Source: Neobacillus niacini
Lineage (GTDB): Bacteria; Bacillota; Bacilli; Bacillales; Cytobacillaceae
Length of the DNA stretch: 64,000 nucleotides
Assembly (NCBI RefSeq): GCF_023715785.1
Contig: NZ_JAMBOX010000012.1
Location: 111,689-175,688 of the forward strand
Direction of reading: 5' to 3'
Below are positions 26,201 to 37,319 of this stretch, piece after piece. How positions within the stretch are numbered: the stretch's first letter is position 1; the number at the start of each line of letters is the position of its first letter. The notes under the pieces are model-generated. The model saw only the letters and a list, made by a program, of their open reading frames with translations. It had not been told where the DNA came from and did not search any database. Both the position numbers and the translations under genes were made by a program.

Positions 26201-26535
26201 GATGCAATATGCTCCTGGGTCAGCCAATTAATAATCAAAGCTCCGGTTTGAGCCCCGCCCAAGGCGGATAGTATCAATAAAAACTGCTTAAACAGATCCT
26301 TTGTTTCTGCCTCTAAGAAACCGCGTTCAAACGTATAAACAGTATCGAACGTGCCGCCGATGGCTGCCACAATTGCCCATATCCTGAGAGCAGATGATAA
26401 GCGGTATACGGTAGTAAGCGGAGGCTGTCCGGTTAAAAAAGAGGCAATTCCCCCGATCAGCGCCCCCCCGAGAACAACGCCTAAAGCAATAAAATAGCTT
26501 TCGATAAATGCTGGGAAAAAGCCTAGTTCTTTCAT
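26197..26535 (-). CDS. ytrH: Sporulation membrane protein YtrH
   Basis: Membrane protein of 112 residues with three hydrophobic segments (about 10-32, 44-66 and 85-105), the first gene of the ytrHI unit needed for spore formation. The ATG at 26535 follows AAAGGCGGTGG. A sigma-E-like promoter lies about 40 bp upstream. The much longer reading frame upstream would cross the promoter and is rejected. Confidence 0.88.
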   Translation of the reverse strand: MKELGFFPAFIESYFIALGVVLGGALIGGIASFLTGQPPLTTVYRLSSALRIWAIVAAIGGTFDTVYTFERGFLEAETKDLFKQFLLILSALGGAQTGALIINWLTQEHIAS

Positions 26536-26571
26536 TTTTCCACCGCCTTTATAATGGAATGCACTACTACC

Positions 26572-26600
26572 ATTTATATGGACAACCCTATTCAAATATG
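26572..26600 (-). promoter_or_regulatory. Possible sigma-E promoter of ytrHI
   Basis: Minus strand CATATTT (26600-26594), 13 nt, CATATAAA (26580-26573) partly fits the sigma-E pattern (ATATT, CATACANT). The -10 has two mismatches, so support is moderate. Confidence 0.4.
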
Positions 26601-26684
26601 AATCAACAAAATGAGAACATATTTTCCTTTTTTGCCCTAAACCTCTATAATAGAAATTGAGAAAAGTGTAAGGGTGTGACAAGC

Positions 26685-29600
26685 ATGTCTTTTATTCACC
26701 TGCATGTATATAGCGCGTATAGTTTATTGTCAAGCACGGCATCGGTACCGGAATTGGTTGAAAATGCCCGGGATAAGGGATTCCGCGCTCTGGCGCTGAC
26801 CGACCGAAATGTGATGTACGGGACAATCGAGTTTTATAAGCTATGTAAAAAGCAAAATATTAAACCGATCATCGGCCTTACCGTGGATGTGGCGAGCGAG
26901 CGGACAGAAAATGAAGCCTTTCCGCTTGTCCTTCTTGCTGAAAACGACGCAGGTTTTAATAATCTATTAAAAATATCCAGTGCGTTCCAAACAAAGGCCG
27001 AAAAGGGCATCCCGTTTAAATGGTTAAAACATTATGCGGCGGGTCTTATTGCCATCACCCCGGGGATTAAGGGGGAAATTGAACAGGCCATCCTCAATGG
27101 GCAGTTGGACGCTGCCAAAGAATTCATCTTAAAATATTCCAATCTGTTTGGCAGGGAAAGCTTTTTCCTGTCCCTTCAAAATCATCAACTGGAACAAGAG
27201 TCTGCCATTGCGGATCAATTAATTGCGTTATCGAAGGAATTGCATATTCCATTGGTGGCAACCAATCGGGTTTACTATTTGGAGAAAGAAGATACATTTG
27301 CCCATGAATGCCTGCTGGCCATTAAAAATGGAGATAAATTGCAGGATGATCATCGCGAACAACTGGGGAGCGACCAATTTTATTTAAAAACGGCAGATGA
27401 AATGGCGGACTGCTTAGCGGAAATGCCGGATGCGCTGGAAAATACGCTTACTATTGCGGAAAGATGCCAGATCAATATTGAATTGAATAAGACGTACCTG
27501 CCGACCTATCCGACAGAAAATGGGCTTCCTGCCGATGGATTTCTCGAAAAGCTTTGCCAAAAAGGACTTGACGAGCGCTTTCAAAATCCTGCACAGGCCT
27601 ACATCGAGCGCCTTGCCTATGAATTGTCCGTGATTAAACGAATGAAATTTAGCAATTATTTTTTAATTGTTTGGGATTTTATGAAATATGCCCGTGAACA
27701 CGGGATTTTGACCGGACCGGGCAGGGGATCGGCGGCCGGCTCGCTGGTTGCCTATGTTTTATATATAACCGACGTCGATCCGCTGGAACACAACCTGCTA
27801 TTTGAACGGTTTTTAAATCCCGAGCGGATCTCGATGCCCGATATTGATATTGATTTTCCTGACCATCGGCGTGACGAAGTCATTGAGTATGTTGCACGCA
27901 AATACGGTGAGCTCCATGTTGCCCAAATTGCCACTTTTGGAACGCTTGCCGCAAAGGCGGCACTAAGGGACGTCGGCAGGGCGTTCGGACTTAATACGAA
28001 GGAATTGGAGCAGTTGTCAAGACAGGTACCCTCACGTCCTGGCTTAACATTAAAGACAGCCTTTAATGAATCCGAGGGTCTTCGAAGGTATATAAATGAG
28101 TCGGACCTTAACAAAAGGCTTTTCGATACGGCATTAAAGCTCGAGGGTCTTCCCAGACACACTTCAACCCATGCCGCTGGTGTTGTGATTAGCGAGAAGC
28201 CTTTAGTTGACTTGATTCCCATTCAGCAGGGCTCGAACAACATTTATTTGACGCAGTATACCATGGAATATCTTGAGGAACTGGGCCTTTTGAAAATGGA
28301 CTTTCTCGGTCTCAGAAATTTAACCTTGCTTGAAACCATCCTGTCCTCAGTTTATCGCCACAGTGGGACAAGGATTGACATCCGTTCGATTCCCCTTGAT
28401 GACGCTGCCACTTTTGATTTATTGGCAAGAGGGGATACAACCGGAATATTCCAATTGGAGTCGGAAGGGATGAGAAAGGTGCTGGTCCGGCTGAAGCCGT
28501 CGCGGTTTGAGGATATTGTTGCTGTAAATGCCTTGTACCGGCCGGGACCGATGGAAAATATTCCGCTTTTTATTGACAGGAAACATGGGCGCGAGGCAGT
28601 TCATTATCCCCACCCTGATTTGCAGCCGATACTCGAGAATACGTATGGAGTCATTGTCTATCAGGAGCAAATCATCCAGATTGCATCAAAGATGGCAGGA
28701 TTCACTCTTGGAGAAGCAGACCTGTTAAGAAGAGCGGTTTCGAAAAAGCAAAAGGAAGTATTGGATAAAGAGCGGGCCCACTTCGTCCATGGCGCAATAA
28801 AGAAAGGCTATGGCCAGACCCTGGCGAATGAGATTTATGATTTGATTGTCCGCTTCGCGAATTACGGCTTTAATCGCAGCCATGCGGTGGCATATAGTAT
28901 GATTGCCTATCAGCTTGCCTACTTAAAAGCGAATTACCCGTTGCATTTTATGGCCGGGTTGCTGACATCGGCCATTGGAAATGATATAAAAATTGCTCAG
29001 TATATTTTGGAAGCAAAGCAAATGGATATTGCCATATTGCCACCCTCCATTAACAAAAGCGGGTTTTCCTTCCAGGTGGAGGGCGATAAAATTCGATACA
29101 GCTTGGCGGCGATTAGGGGTGTTGGCGCTGCGGCATTGAAGGAAATTTTTCAAACCCGGAAACGAAAAAAATTTGCCGACCTTTTTGATTTTTGCATTCG
29201 AGTTTCATCTAAGGCCGTCAATCGAAAAACGATGGAGAACCTGATTCATTCCGGCAGCTTTGATGAATTTGGCCAGGACCGGGCCGTTCTTTTGGCCAGC
29301 CTGGATGTCGCAATCGACCATGCGCAAATTTTTAAGCCGGATGACTCAAGTCAAATTGATTTATTCGAAGATGAATTGATACCTAAACCAAAATATGTAA
29401 TGGTCGACCCAATTAGCCAGGAGATGAAACTGACTTTTGAAAAGGAAGCACTCGGCTTCTATCTTTCCGACCATCCTATTTCGATATACGAAAAAGAACT
29501 TGCCAGATGCGGAGCACAGCCTTTGTATCAATTAAATAAGGATGGGCGAAGGGTTTCAACAGGCATCTATATCGCGGCAAAAAAAACGATTAGAACAAAA

Positions 29601-30047
29601 AAGGGCGAAGCGATGGCCTTTTTGACGGTCAGCGACTCAAGCGGCGAAATGGAGGCGATTGCCTTCCCGGATGTATACAGGAGGTTCATGCCATTTTTAT
29701 CACAAGGGAAATTCACGCTTCTTGAAGGGAAAGTTGAGGAACGCCATGATAAGCGGCAGTTTATTATTCAGCAGGTATTTGAAATACAACAGTGGTTAAC
29801 AAGCAAATCAAAAACTCAGCCGGTACTATATTTGAAAATTGTGAAAGATAAACAGGATGAGCTAGCACTGCAGCATATCAATCAATTGTTGAGGGAAAAT
29901 AAGGGGGCTGCAAGTGTTGTCCTACACTACGAAGAAACCAGAAAAACGGTGCGGCTTGGGGATGCAGTCAAGGTGAATCCAACACAATCGCTGCTCCAGT
30001 CCTTGAGGCAATTCCTAGGCTCCCAAAACGTTGTTCTTAAAGATTAA
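26685..30047 (+). CDS. dnaE: DNA polymerase III alpha subunit DnaE
   Basis: Replicative C-family polymerase of 1120 residues that extends RNA primers before hand-off to PolC in Bacilli. The N-terminal PHP domain (about 1-200, FIHLHVYSAYS and LALTDRNVMYG) lacks the full metal set seen in PolC. The core has GPGRGSAAGSLVAY (about 347) and the catalytic PDIDIDFPDHRRDE (about 384-397). A C-terminal HhH segment and OB fold (about 965-1050) follow. No proofreading exonuclease is inserted, which separates it from PolC. Start is ATG at 26685 behind AAGGGTGTGAC. Confidence 0.97.
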   Translation: MSFIHLHVYSAYSLLSSTASVPELVENARDKGFRALALTDRNVMYGTIEFYKLCKKQNIKPIIGLTVDVASERTENEAFPLVLLAENDAGFNNLLKISSAFQTKAEKGIPFKWLKHYAAGLIAITPGIKGEIEQAILNGQLDAAKEFILKYSNLFGRESFFLSLQNHQLEQESAIADQLIALSKELHIPLVATNRVYYLEKEDTFAHECLLAIKNGDKLQDDHREQLGSDQFYLKTADEMADCLAEMPDALENTLTIAERCQINIELNKTYLPTYPTENGLPADGFLEKLCQKGLDERFQNPAQAYIERLAYELSVIKRMKFSNYFLIVWDFMKYAREHGILTGPGRGSAAGSLVAYVLYITDVDPLEHNLLFERFLNPERISMPDIDIDFPDHRRDEVIEYVARKYGELHVAQIATFGTLAAKAALRDVGRAFGLNTKELEQLSRQVPSRPGLTLKTAFNESEGLRRYINESDLNKRLFDTALKLEGLPRHTSTHAAGVVISEKPLVDLIPIQQGSNNIYLTQYTMEYLEELGLLKMDFLGLRNLTLLETILSSVYRHSGTRIDIRSIPLDDAATFDLLARGDTTGIFQLESEGMRKVLVRLKPSRFEDIVAVNALYRPGPMENIPLFIDRKHGREAVHYPHPDLQPILENTYGVIVYQEQIIQIASKMAGFTLGEADLLRRAVSKKQKEVLDKERAHFVHGAIKKGYGQTLANEIYDLIVRFANYGFNRSHAVAYSMIAYQLAYLKANYPLHFMAGLLTSAIGNDIKIAQYILEAKQMDIAILPPSINKSGFSFQVEGDKIRYSLAAIRGVGAAALKEIFQTRKRKKFADLFDFCIRVSSKAVNRKTMENLIHSGSFDEFGQDRAVLLASLDVAIDHAQIFKPDDSSQIDLFEDELIPKPKYVMVDPISQEMKLTFEKEALGFYLSDHPISIYEKELARCGAQPLYQLNKDGRRVSTGIYIAAKKTIRTKKGEAMAFLTVSDSSGEMEAIAFPDVYRRFMPFLSQGKFTLLEGKVEERHDKRQFIIQQVFEIQQWLTSKSKTQPVLYLKIVKDKQDELALQHINQLLRENKGAASVVLHYEETRKTVRLGDAVKVNPTQSLLQSLRQFLGSQNVVLKD

Positions 30048-30050
30048 TTC

Positions 30051-30078
30051 TTTACAACTATCGAAGATATGTTATAGT
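30051..30078 (+). promoter_or_regulatory. Promoter of the malic enzyme-GntR unit
   Basis: TTTACA (30051-30056), 16 nt, TATAGT (30073-30078). Start near 30085, so the palindrome at 30094-30106 covers about +10 to +22. Confidence 0.7.
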
Positions 30079-30093
30079 GTTAAAGAGACGTGT

Positions 30094-30106
30094 GTGGTCT
30101 GACCAC
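30094..30106. promoter_or_regulatory. Operator palindrome GTGGTCTGACCAC (copy 1)
   Basis: Perfect 13-bp palindrome just downstream of the promoter, before the malic enzyme and gntR genes. An identical copy precedes accD at 32107-32119. The core TGGTCTGACCA has the TGGT-N3-ACCA form of GntR/FadR-family operators. Confidence 0.8.
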
Positions 30107-30161
30107 CAAGTTTTTTTATTCGGATTATTTATCTTTCTAATCATTCAAGGGGTGACCAATC

Positions 30162-31400
30162 TTGACTTTACGAGAAGAAGCATTGCATATGCATCGTATT
30201 AACAAAGGAAAGTTGGAGTCGAAATCAAAGGTGCCAGTCAGAAACGCACATGATTTAAGCTTGGCCTATTCTCCTGGTGTGGCTGAGCCATGCAAGGAGA
30301 TTTACGAGAAGCCAGAAACAGTCTACGACTATACAATGAAAGGCAATATGGTTGCTGTTGTTTCCGATGGGACAGCTGTGCTCGGTCTTGGCAATATAGG
30401 GCCGGAGGCTGCACTGCCGGTCATGGAGGGAAAGTCGGTTTTATTTAAAAGCTTTGCTGGTGTAGACGCTTTTCCCATTTGTTTAAACACGACCGATGTC
30501 GAAAAAATTATTGAAACGGTTAAGCTCCTTGAACCAACATTTGGCGGGGTGAATCTTGAGGATATTGCCGCTCCAAATTGCTTTGTAATTGAGGAAAGAT
30601 TAAAGAAAGAGACGAATATCCCAGTATTCCATGATGATCAGCATGGAACGGCGATTGTAACCGCGGCAGGCCTTGTCAATGCCCTAAAGCTAACAGGGAA
30701 AAAGATGACAGAAATTAAAGTAGTCGCCAACGGTGCAGGAGCTGCTGGGATTGCAATTATCAAATTATTATACAGCTACGGTGTTAGAGACATCATCATG
30801 TGCGATACCAAGGGTGCCATTTATGAAGGCCGCCCGACTGGCATGAACGAGGTCAAGGCCGAAGTGGCAAAGTATACCAATCGAGATAGTATTGAGGGAA
30901 GCCTTGCGGATGTCATCAAAGGTGCGGATGTATTTATTGGTGTGTCAGTTGCTGGTGCATTAACAAAAGAAATGGTTGAATCCATGAATCCGGATCCGAT
31001 CATTTTTGCGATGGCAAATCCTAATCCGGAAATTATGCCGGACGCGGCAAAAGAAGCGGGAGCAAAAGTGGTAGGGACAGGGCGTTCCGATTTTCCAAAT
31101 CAGGTAAATAATGTTTTGGCATTCCCTGGCATATTCCGTGGCGCACTAGATGTTCGGGCAACACATATTAATGAAAAAATGAAAATTGCTGCGGTGGAAG
31201 CTATTGCAGGTTTAATCAGTGACGAGGAATTAAATGCCGATTATGTCATACCGGGACCATTTGACCCGAGGGTTGCTCCAAATGTGGCAGCAGCCGTTGC
31301 TAAGGCGGCGATGGAAACAGGCGTTGCCAGGATTAAGGTCGACCCTGAGGAAATCAAAGAAAAAACCAAGCGGCTCGCTCTAATTGGAAAAAGTGAGTGA
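30162..31400 (+). CDS. ytsJ: NAD(P)-dependent malic enzyme (YtsJ-type)
   Basis: Oxidative decarboxylation of malate to pyruvate. The product is 412 residues, the short bacterial form. In B. subtilis YtsJ is the main malic enzyme and makes NADPH during growth on malate. Motifs: SLAYSPGVAEPC (about 28-39), the lysine in MEGKSVLFK, DIAAPNCF (about 135), FHDDQHGTAIV (about 155-165) and nucleotide fold VVANGAGAAGIAI. Start is TTG at 30162 behind AAGGGGTGA. The GntR gene follows after 8 bp, so both are under the promoter and operator at 30051-30106. Confidence 0.93.
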   Translation: MTLREEALHMHRINKGKLESKSKVPVRNAHDLSLAYSPGVAEPCKEIYEKPETVYDYTMKGNMVAVVSDGTAVLGLGNIGPEAALPVMEGKSVLFKSFAGVDAFPICLNTTDVEKIIETVKLLEPTFGGVNLEDIAAPNCFVIEERLKKETNIPVFHDDQHGTAIVTAAGLVNALKLTGKKMTEIKVVANGAGAAGIAIIKLLYSYGVRDIIMCDTKGAIYEGRPTGMNEVKAEVAKYTNRDSIEGSLADVIKGADVFIGVSVAGALTKEMVESMNPDPIIFAMANPNPEIMPDAAKEAGAKVVGTGRSDFPNQVNNVLAFPGIFRGALDVRATHINEKMKIAAVEAIAGLISDEELNADYVIPGPFDPRVAPNVAAAVAKAAMETGVARIKVDPEEIKEKTKRLALIGKSE

Positions 31401-31408
31401 TTAAGTAA

Positions 31409-32023
31409 TTGGCTAATTCAAAAGTTTACTTGGAAATCGTGAAGCAGCTAAGAGAAATGATTGCAGCTGATGGATTAATGCAAGGAGATAAAATCCCATC
31501 TGAACGTGAATTATCTGAGCGCCTGAATGTCGGGCGCTCTTCCGTTCGTGAAGCATTAAGGGCGCTCGAACTGCTTGGATTGATTGAAACCAGGCGGGGG
31601 GAAGGAACCTTTATCCGTGACTTTCACGGCCATCAGCTGGTGCAGCTGCTAAGCACGTTCATTTTGCAGGATGAAAAAGCAAAAAGTGATGTATATGAAA
31701 CAAAATATCTGTTAGAAATGGATTGTCTGCGACTGGCGGTTAAAAAAATGGATGATGCCATGATATATAGTATGGAAAAATGGCTGTCGGAAACGGCACA
31801 ATTCCATGATGACGACTTTTTCTGCCAGATTGTACAAGGTGCCGAAAACCATTTGTTTTCACGCATATGGGGAATCCTAAAGGACTATTATAATGCTTTA
31901 ATAGCAAACCCTGTTCATTATGATCGAAAAGACTATTTTCTTTTGTTTAAAGCACTTGCAGAAAAAAATGAACAAAAAACACTTTCTGCCTATTGTAAAT
32001 TACGAAATTTGTCTATTGATTGA
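31409..32023 (+). CDS. FadR-type GntR-family transcriptional regulator
   Basis: Regulator of 204 residues. The N-terminal winged helix (about 5-70) contains IPSERELSERLNVGRSSVREALRALELLGLIETRRGEGTF in pieces typical of GntR proteins. The C-terminal helical part (about 85-200) resembles the FCD ligand domain but is short. Start is TTG at 31409, weak SD, 8 bp after the malic enzyme, so probably coupled. Identical palindromes before its own operon and before the next operon (accDA) suggest it controls both and itself. The ligand is unknown; an acyl-CoA or a C3/C4 acid is plausible. I know no such gene at this spot in B. subtilis. Confidence 0.85.
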   Translation: MANSKVYLEIVKQLREMIAADGLMQGDKIPSERELSERLNVGRSSVREALRALELLGLIETRRGEGTFIRDFHGHQLVQLLSTFILQDEKAKSDVYETKYLLEMDCLRLAVKKMDDAMIYSMEKWLSETAQFHDDDFFCQIVQGAENHLFSRIWGILKDYYNALIANPVHYDRKDYFLLFKALAEKNEQKTLSAYCKLRNLSID

Positions 32024-32078
32024 CGACAAATACTAACACATTTTAAACTGTTGTTCATTTATATTGGAATCTGTACAA

Positions 32079-32100
32079 GCCCATGAAGGGCATTTTTAAT
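32079..32100 (+). terminator. Short terminator-like hairpin after gntR
   Basis: GCCC-ATGAA-GGGC followed by ATTTTTAAT. Confidence 0.6.
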
Positions 32101-32106
32101 CTTGTG

Positions 32107-32119
32107 GTGGTCTGACCAC
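32107..32119. promoter_or_regulatory. Operator palindrome GTGGTCTGACCAC (copy 2)
   Basis: Exact duplicate of 30094-30106, 111 bp before the accD start. Together they define a two-site regulon within the window. Confidence 0.8.
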
Positions 32120-32229
32120 TTTTTAGCGGTTAAAAGGTATGGGATTTAATGTGGATAGAAAGACTGCTGAGTAGAGCGAAAAATGGGGAAACATGCCATC
32201 TGCCAGTGGCATAAAGGGAGGTATAATTT

Positions 32230-33111
32230 TTGGCGCTTAAAGATTTGTTTACAAAAAACCAAGTGAAGAAGAAAAAGTATGCAACCATTCCTACCGAAGC
32301 GGCGAAAAATGACGTTCCCGAAGGTATTATGACAAAATGTCCATCTTGTAAAAAGATCATGTATACGAAAGAACTTTCGAAAAATGTGAAAGTATGTTTA
32401 CATTGCGAACACCATTTTCCAATGAATTCGAAAGAACGGATTGCCAGTTTTATTGATGAAGGAAGCTTTCAAGAACTAAATGAAAACATGATTTCAGGAA
32501 ATCCACTGCAATTCCCGGGTTATCTGGAGAAACTTGAAGCCGACCGCCAAAAAACCAGTCTTAATGAAGCTGTAATAACCGGGATTGGAACAGTGGGCGG
32601 CCACAAAATTGTGACGGCGATTATGGATTCTACCTTTCGGATGGGAAGTATGGGATCGGTTGTCGGGGAAAAAATTACCCTGGCGATTGAAAAAGCGGAT
32701 GAACTTTCCGTGCCGTTCATCATTTTTACTGCATCAGGCGGTGCGAGAATGCAGGAAGGGGCACTAAGCCTAATGCAAATGGCGAAAACAAGTGTTGCCT
32801 TAAAGAAATTTAGCAATCATGGCGGGTTAATCATCTCGATTATGACCCATCCGACAACCGGAGGCGTTTCTGCGAGCTTCGCATCATTGGGTGACTTCAA
32901 CTTTGCTGAGCCAGGTGCATTAATCGGCTTTGCCGGCCGGAGAGTCATTGAACAATCCATTCGCGAAAAATTGCCGGAGGATTTTCAAACGGCGGAGTTT
33001 CTGCTAAAGCACGGCCAGCTGGATGCGATTATTTCACGGCTTGATCTAGTTGAAAAGATTACCGATATTCTTGATATTCATCAGCCAAGAGGTGAGATCA
33101 CATGGCAGTAG
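32230..33111 (+). CDS. accD: Acetyl-CoA carboxylase carboxyltransferase subunit beta
   Basis: With AccA it moves carboxyl from carboxybiotin to acetyl-CoA, making malonyl-CoA for fatty acid synthesis. It has 293 residues. A four-cysteine zinc ribbon is at about 37-59 (CPSCKK and CLHCEHH) and the crotonase-like core contains [10 protein letters not shown] and [10 protein letters not shown]. Start is TTG at 32230 behind AAAGGGAGGT. Its end overlaps accA by 10 bp. The FadR-like operator upstream suggests regulation together with the malic enzyme. Confidence 0.96.
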   Translation: MALKDLFTKNQVKKKKYATIPTEAAKNDVPEGIMTKCPSCKKIMYTKELSKNVKVCLHCEHHFPMNSKERIASFIDEGSFQELNENMISGNPLQFPGYLEKLEADRQKTSLNEAVITGIGTVGGHKIVTAIMDSTFRMGSMGSVVGEKITLAIEKADELSVPFIIFTASGGARMQEGALSLMQMAKTSVALKKFSNHGGLIISIMTHPTTGGVSASFASLGDFNFAEPGALIGFAGRRVIEQSIREKLPEDFQTAEFLLKHGQLDAIISRLDLVEKITDILDIHQPRGEITWQ

Positions 33112-34079
33112 AATTGGAATTTGAACGACCAATCATTGAATTAAGAAAAAAAATAACCGAATTAAAAGAGTTTACCAAAAATGCCGATGTGGATTTAAGT
33201 TCAGAGATCCAGAAATTGGAGGGCAGACTGGCAAAACTTGAAGAAGATATCTATGAAAATATCAAGCCCTGGGATCGGGTTCAAATCGCCAGGCATCCTG
33301 AGAGGCCGACAACGCTTGATTATATTTCCTTTCTGTTTGAAAACTTTTTTGAATGCCATGGTGACCGTACGTTTGCGGACGACGAAGCCATTGTCGGCGG
33401 CATTGCCAAATTTAAAGGGTTGCCGGTGACAGTGATTGGCCATCAGCGCGGCAAGGACACAAAAGAAAATATTCGCAGGAATTTTGGCATGCCGCATCCA
33501 GAAGGATATAGAAAAGCGCTTAGGTTAATGAAACAGGCGGACAAATTTCGCCGTCCAATTATCTGTTTCATCGATACTAAGGGCGCTTATCCGGGAAAGG
33601 CTGCTGAAGAACGCGGACAAAGTGAAGCAATTGCCCGAAATCTATTTGAAATGGCTGGGTTGCATGTACCGGTAATTTGCATTGTCATTGGTGAAGGCGG
33701 AAGCGGCGGGGCTCTTGCTCTTGGAGTAGGCAACCGCATTTATATGCTGGAAAACTCCACGTACTCCGTCATTTCGCCGGAGGGAGCTGCGGCCATATTG
33801 TGGAAGGATGCCGCACATGCGAAAACTGCCGCTGAAACGATGAAAATTACCGCCCCCGATCTAAAGGGATTAGGGGTTATTGATGAAATCATTCCTGAAA
33901 TTAAGGGCGGCGCCCATAAGGATGTAAAGAAGCAGGCGGAGGAAATTGAAAAAATTCTGACCGCTAGCCTCAAAGAACTTTTGCATCTGTCCGAAGAGGA
34001 ATTAATCGCTGACCGATACAATCGATTCCGGACAATCGGCGAATATGGCTTAATCAATGATTTATTAAGTGTAAATTAA
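33102..34079 (+). CDS. accA: Acetyl-CoA carboxylase carboxyltransferase subunit alpha
   Basis: Partner of AccD in the carboxyltransferase, 325 residues. It has a helical N-terminus with coiled-coil character (about 8-50) and the CoA/biotin-binding core with [23 protein letters not shown] in pieces near 108-130 and [10 protein letters not shown] (about 200). ATG at 33102 lies inside the accD end, with AGAGGTGAG as SD, so expression is coupled for a balanced complex. A wobble-containing terminator follows. Confidence 0.96.
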   Translation: MAVELEFERPIIELRKKITELKEFTKNADVDLSSEIQKLEGRLAKLEEDIYENIKPWDRVQIARHPERPTTLDYISFLFENFFECHGDRTFADDEAIVGGIAKFKGLPVTVIGHQRGKDTKENIRRNFGMPHPEGYRKALRLMKQADKFRRPIICFIDTKGAYPGKAAEERGQSEAIARNLFEMAGLHVPVICIVIGEGGSGGALALGVGNRIYMLENSTYSVISPEGAAAILWKDAAHAKTAAETMKITAPDLKGLGVIDEIIPEIKGGAHKDVKKQAEEIEKILTASLKELLHLSEEELIADRYNRFRTIGEYGLINDLLSVN

Positions 34080-34083
34080 AGAA

Positions 34084-34111
34084 GAACGTGCTCTTGCCGG
34101 GCGCGTTTTTC
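34084..34111 (+). terminator. Terminator of accDA
   Basis: AACGTGC / GCGCGTT (one G-U) followed by TTTTC. The rest of the 305-bp gap to pfkA (34112-34384) shows no gene and no promoter I can define. Confidence 0.65.
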
Positions 34112-34354
34112 ATTTAGCAAGTCCAAGCAAACTTCCATCAGAAATTCACAAATTAGACAATGATATCGCTGTCATTGATAAATAAAACGGTTGCAGTTTA
34201 CTAACTATTTCGTCTATTGGTTTATCCGATGTGATTCAGTTGTTATAGGGATTTCTTCATGTTATTTTATTAATATTCAATGACTTTATGTAAATAATAG
34301 GAGAAGGAATCATAATTTGATACATACATTGTCCTTCCCGTCATTTTCTTTTAG

Positions 34355-35344
<990 letters not shown>

Positions 35345-35396
35345 AAAATTCAACAAAGAAAATGTCGGGTCCGGCATATTAAAATGGAGGAAAAAC

Positions 35397-37160
35397 ATGT
35401 TGCGAAAAACAAAAATAGTATGTACGATTGGTCCCGCAAGTGAGAGCGTGGAGAAATTATCACAATTGCTGACATCGGGAATGAATGTGGCCCGCTTAAA
35501 TTTTTCTCATGGAGATTTTGAGGAGCATGGGGCAAGGATTAGAAATATTCGTGAGGCAGCCGCGCAAACAGGAAAAACCGCTGCTATTCTTCTGGACACA
35601 AAAGGACCGGAAATTCGCACACATAACATGGCTAACGGGGCTATTGAACTTAAGGCAGGGGACAATATCGTTGTCTCCATGACAGAAGTCGAAGGAACAA
35701 CAGATAAGTTTTCCGTTACATACCCTGGTTTAATCGACGATGTCCATGTTGGCTCGAAAATTCTTTTAGACGATGGTTTAATCGGTCTCGAAGTCCTAAA
35801 TGTGGATCATGCCGCAAACGAAATTCATACTAAAATTTTAAATAGCGGAACGTTAAAAAACAAAAAAGGGTGTAATGTTCCTGGTGTTTCGGTAAATTTA
35901 CCGGGTATCACCGAAAAGGATAAACAGGATATTTTGTTTGGCATTGAGCAAGGCGTTGATTTTGTCGCAGCCTCATTTGTTCGCCGCGCTAAAGATGTTT
36001 TAGAAATTCGTCAATTGTTAGAGGAAAACAATGCGGCCCATATCCAAATCATTCCTAAAATCGAAAATCAGGAAGGCGTTGACAATATCGACGAAATTCT
36101 TGAGGTTTCGGACGGCCTAATGGTGGCGCGCGGTGATTTGGGCGTGGAAATCCCTGCGGAAGAAGTGCCGCTTGTGCAAAAAATGCTGATCAAAAAATGC
36201 AACGCATTTGGGAAGCCTGTCATTACTGCAACACAGATGCTTGATTCCATGCAGCGGAATCCAAGACCTACCAGAGCGGAAGCAAGTGACGTGGCAAATG
36301 CCATCTTTGATGGTACGGATGCCATCATGTTATCCGGTGAAACTGCTGCTGGCCAATATCCTGTTGAAGCAGTACAAACGATGCATAATATTGCCTTGAG
36401 AGCGGAGCAGGCTCTTGAACATAAGGAGATTTTATCCAACCGGAGTAAGAATACGGAACATAATGTTACAGACGCCATTTGTCAGTCGGTTGCTCATACC
36501 GCATTGAATTTAGACGTAAAGTCCATCATTACGCCGACAGAAAGCGGCCACACCGCAAGAATGATTTCGAAGTATCGCCCAAAAGCCTCCATTGTGGCGG
36601 TTACAGCCAATGAAGAGGTGTGCCGCCGCTTATCATTAGTTTGGGGCGTCTATCCGCAATTAGGACGAGTTGCCCAAACTACGGATGAAATGGTTGAAAT
36701 AGCCATTGAGGAAGGCTTAAACAGCGGGATTGTCAAGCACGGGGATTTAGTGGTGATTACTGCCGGTGTTCCGGTCGGTGAAGCTGGAACCACCAACTTG
36801 ATGAAAATTCATATCATTGGGGATATCCTTGCGAAGGCGCAAGGAATTGGCCGAAAATCTGCTTTTGGCAGGGTTGTGACTGCACGCAATGCGCAGGAAG
36901 CCATTGAAAAAACAAAATCAGGTTCAATCCTTGTTACAATTGGGTCGGACCGCGAAATGGTTCCGGCAATTGAAAAGTGCGCTGCCCTAATTACGGAGGA
37001 AGGCGGATTGACCAGCCATGCGGCGGTAGTCGGCTTGAGCCTCGGTATTCCAGTCATTGTAGGAGTAGAAAACGCATTGGCGTTATTTGAAGATGGGCAA
37101 GAGGTAACGGTCGATGCAACAAGAGGAACTATTTATAACGGTCACGCAAGTGTCCTATAA
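35397..37160 (+). CDS. pyk: Pyruvate kinase
   Basis: Makes pyruvate and ATP from phosphoenolpyruvate. The length of 587 residues shows the extra C-terminal domain typical of Bacillus-type enzymes: after the barrel and regulatory parts (about 1-473) comes a PEP-utiliser-like domain (about 475-587) with [11 protein letters not shown]. Active-site motif [12 protein letters not shown] is near 242 and the signature [10 protein letters not shown] near 219. ATG at 35397 follows ATGGAGGAAAA. A strong terminator closes pfkA-pyk. Confidence 0.97.
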   Translation: MLRKTKIVCTIGPASESVEKLSQLLTSGMNVARLNFSHGDFEEHGARIRNIREAAAQTGKTAAILLDTKGPEIRTHNMANGAIELKAGDNIVVSMTEVEGTTDKFSVTYPGLIDDVHVGSKILLDDGLIGLEVLNVDHAANEIHTKILNSGTLKNKKGCNVPGVSVNLPGITEKDKQDILFGIEQGVDFVAASFVRRAKDVLEIRQLLEENNAAHIQIIPKIENQEGVDNIDEILEVSDGLMVARGDLGVEIPAEEVPLVQKMLIKKCNAFGKPVITATQMLDSMQRNPRPTRAEASDVANAIFDGTDAIMLSGETAAGQYPVEAVQTMHNIALRAEQALEHKEILSNRSKNTEHNVTDAICQSVAHTALNLDVKSIITPTESGHTARMISKYRPKASIVAVTANEEVCRRLSLVWGVYPQLGRVAQTTDEMVEIAIEEGLNSGIVKHGDLVVITAGVPVGEAGTTNLMKIHIIGDILAKAQGIGRKSAFGRVVTARNAQEAIEKTKSGSILVTIGSDREMVPAIEKCAALITEEGGLTSHAAVVGLSLGIPVIVGVENALALFEDGQEVTVDATRGTIYNGHASVL

Positions 37161-37161
37161 T

Positions 37162-37198
37162 AAAAAAACGTCAGCCTAGCTTGGCTGACGTTTTTTAT
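37162..37198 (+). terminator. Terminator of pfkA-pyk
   Basis: ACGTCAGCC / GGCTGACGT flanked by A7 and T6. Confidence 0.93.
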
Positions 37199-37200
37199 AC

Positions 37201-37319
37201 TTAGCTAATAAGGAATTATAAAATTTCTCCAATTTGATAATTCCTTATGTCGCATAAATTCAACTAGGCCTCTGTCATCGTCCTAACGGACTCGCCAATC
37301 GGCGAGTTTTCATTTATTT
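37201..37319. repeat. Dispersed 119-bp repeat, copy B
   Basis: Same boxes as copy A at 2185-2303 (TTAGCTAATA, CGCATAAATTCAACTA, GCCTCTGTC, CGAGTTT, CATTTATTT). The stem sequence is different, TAAGGAATTAT (37209-37219) with ATAATTCCTTA (37237-37247), but pairing is kept. A second hairpin ACTCGCC / GGCGAGT (37280-37297) is better paired than in copy A. The end of the element supplies the ytvI stop codon. Confidence 0.75.

Noticed and set aside
26536..26682. Long N-terminal extension of YtrH
   Set aside because: Crosses a sigma-E-like promoter and abuts dnaE; the SD supports 26535.
27752..28222. Minus-strand open frame of 156 codons within dnaE
   Set aside because: Antisense shadow with Ser/Leu-rich composition and no SD.
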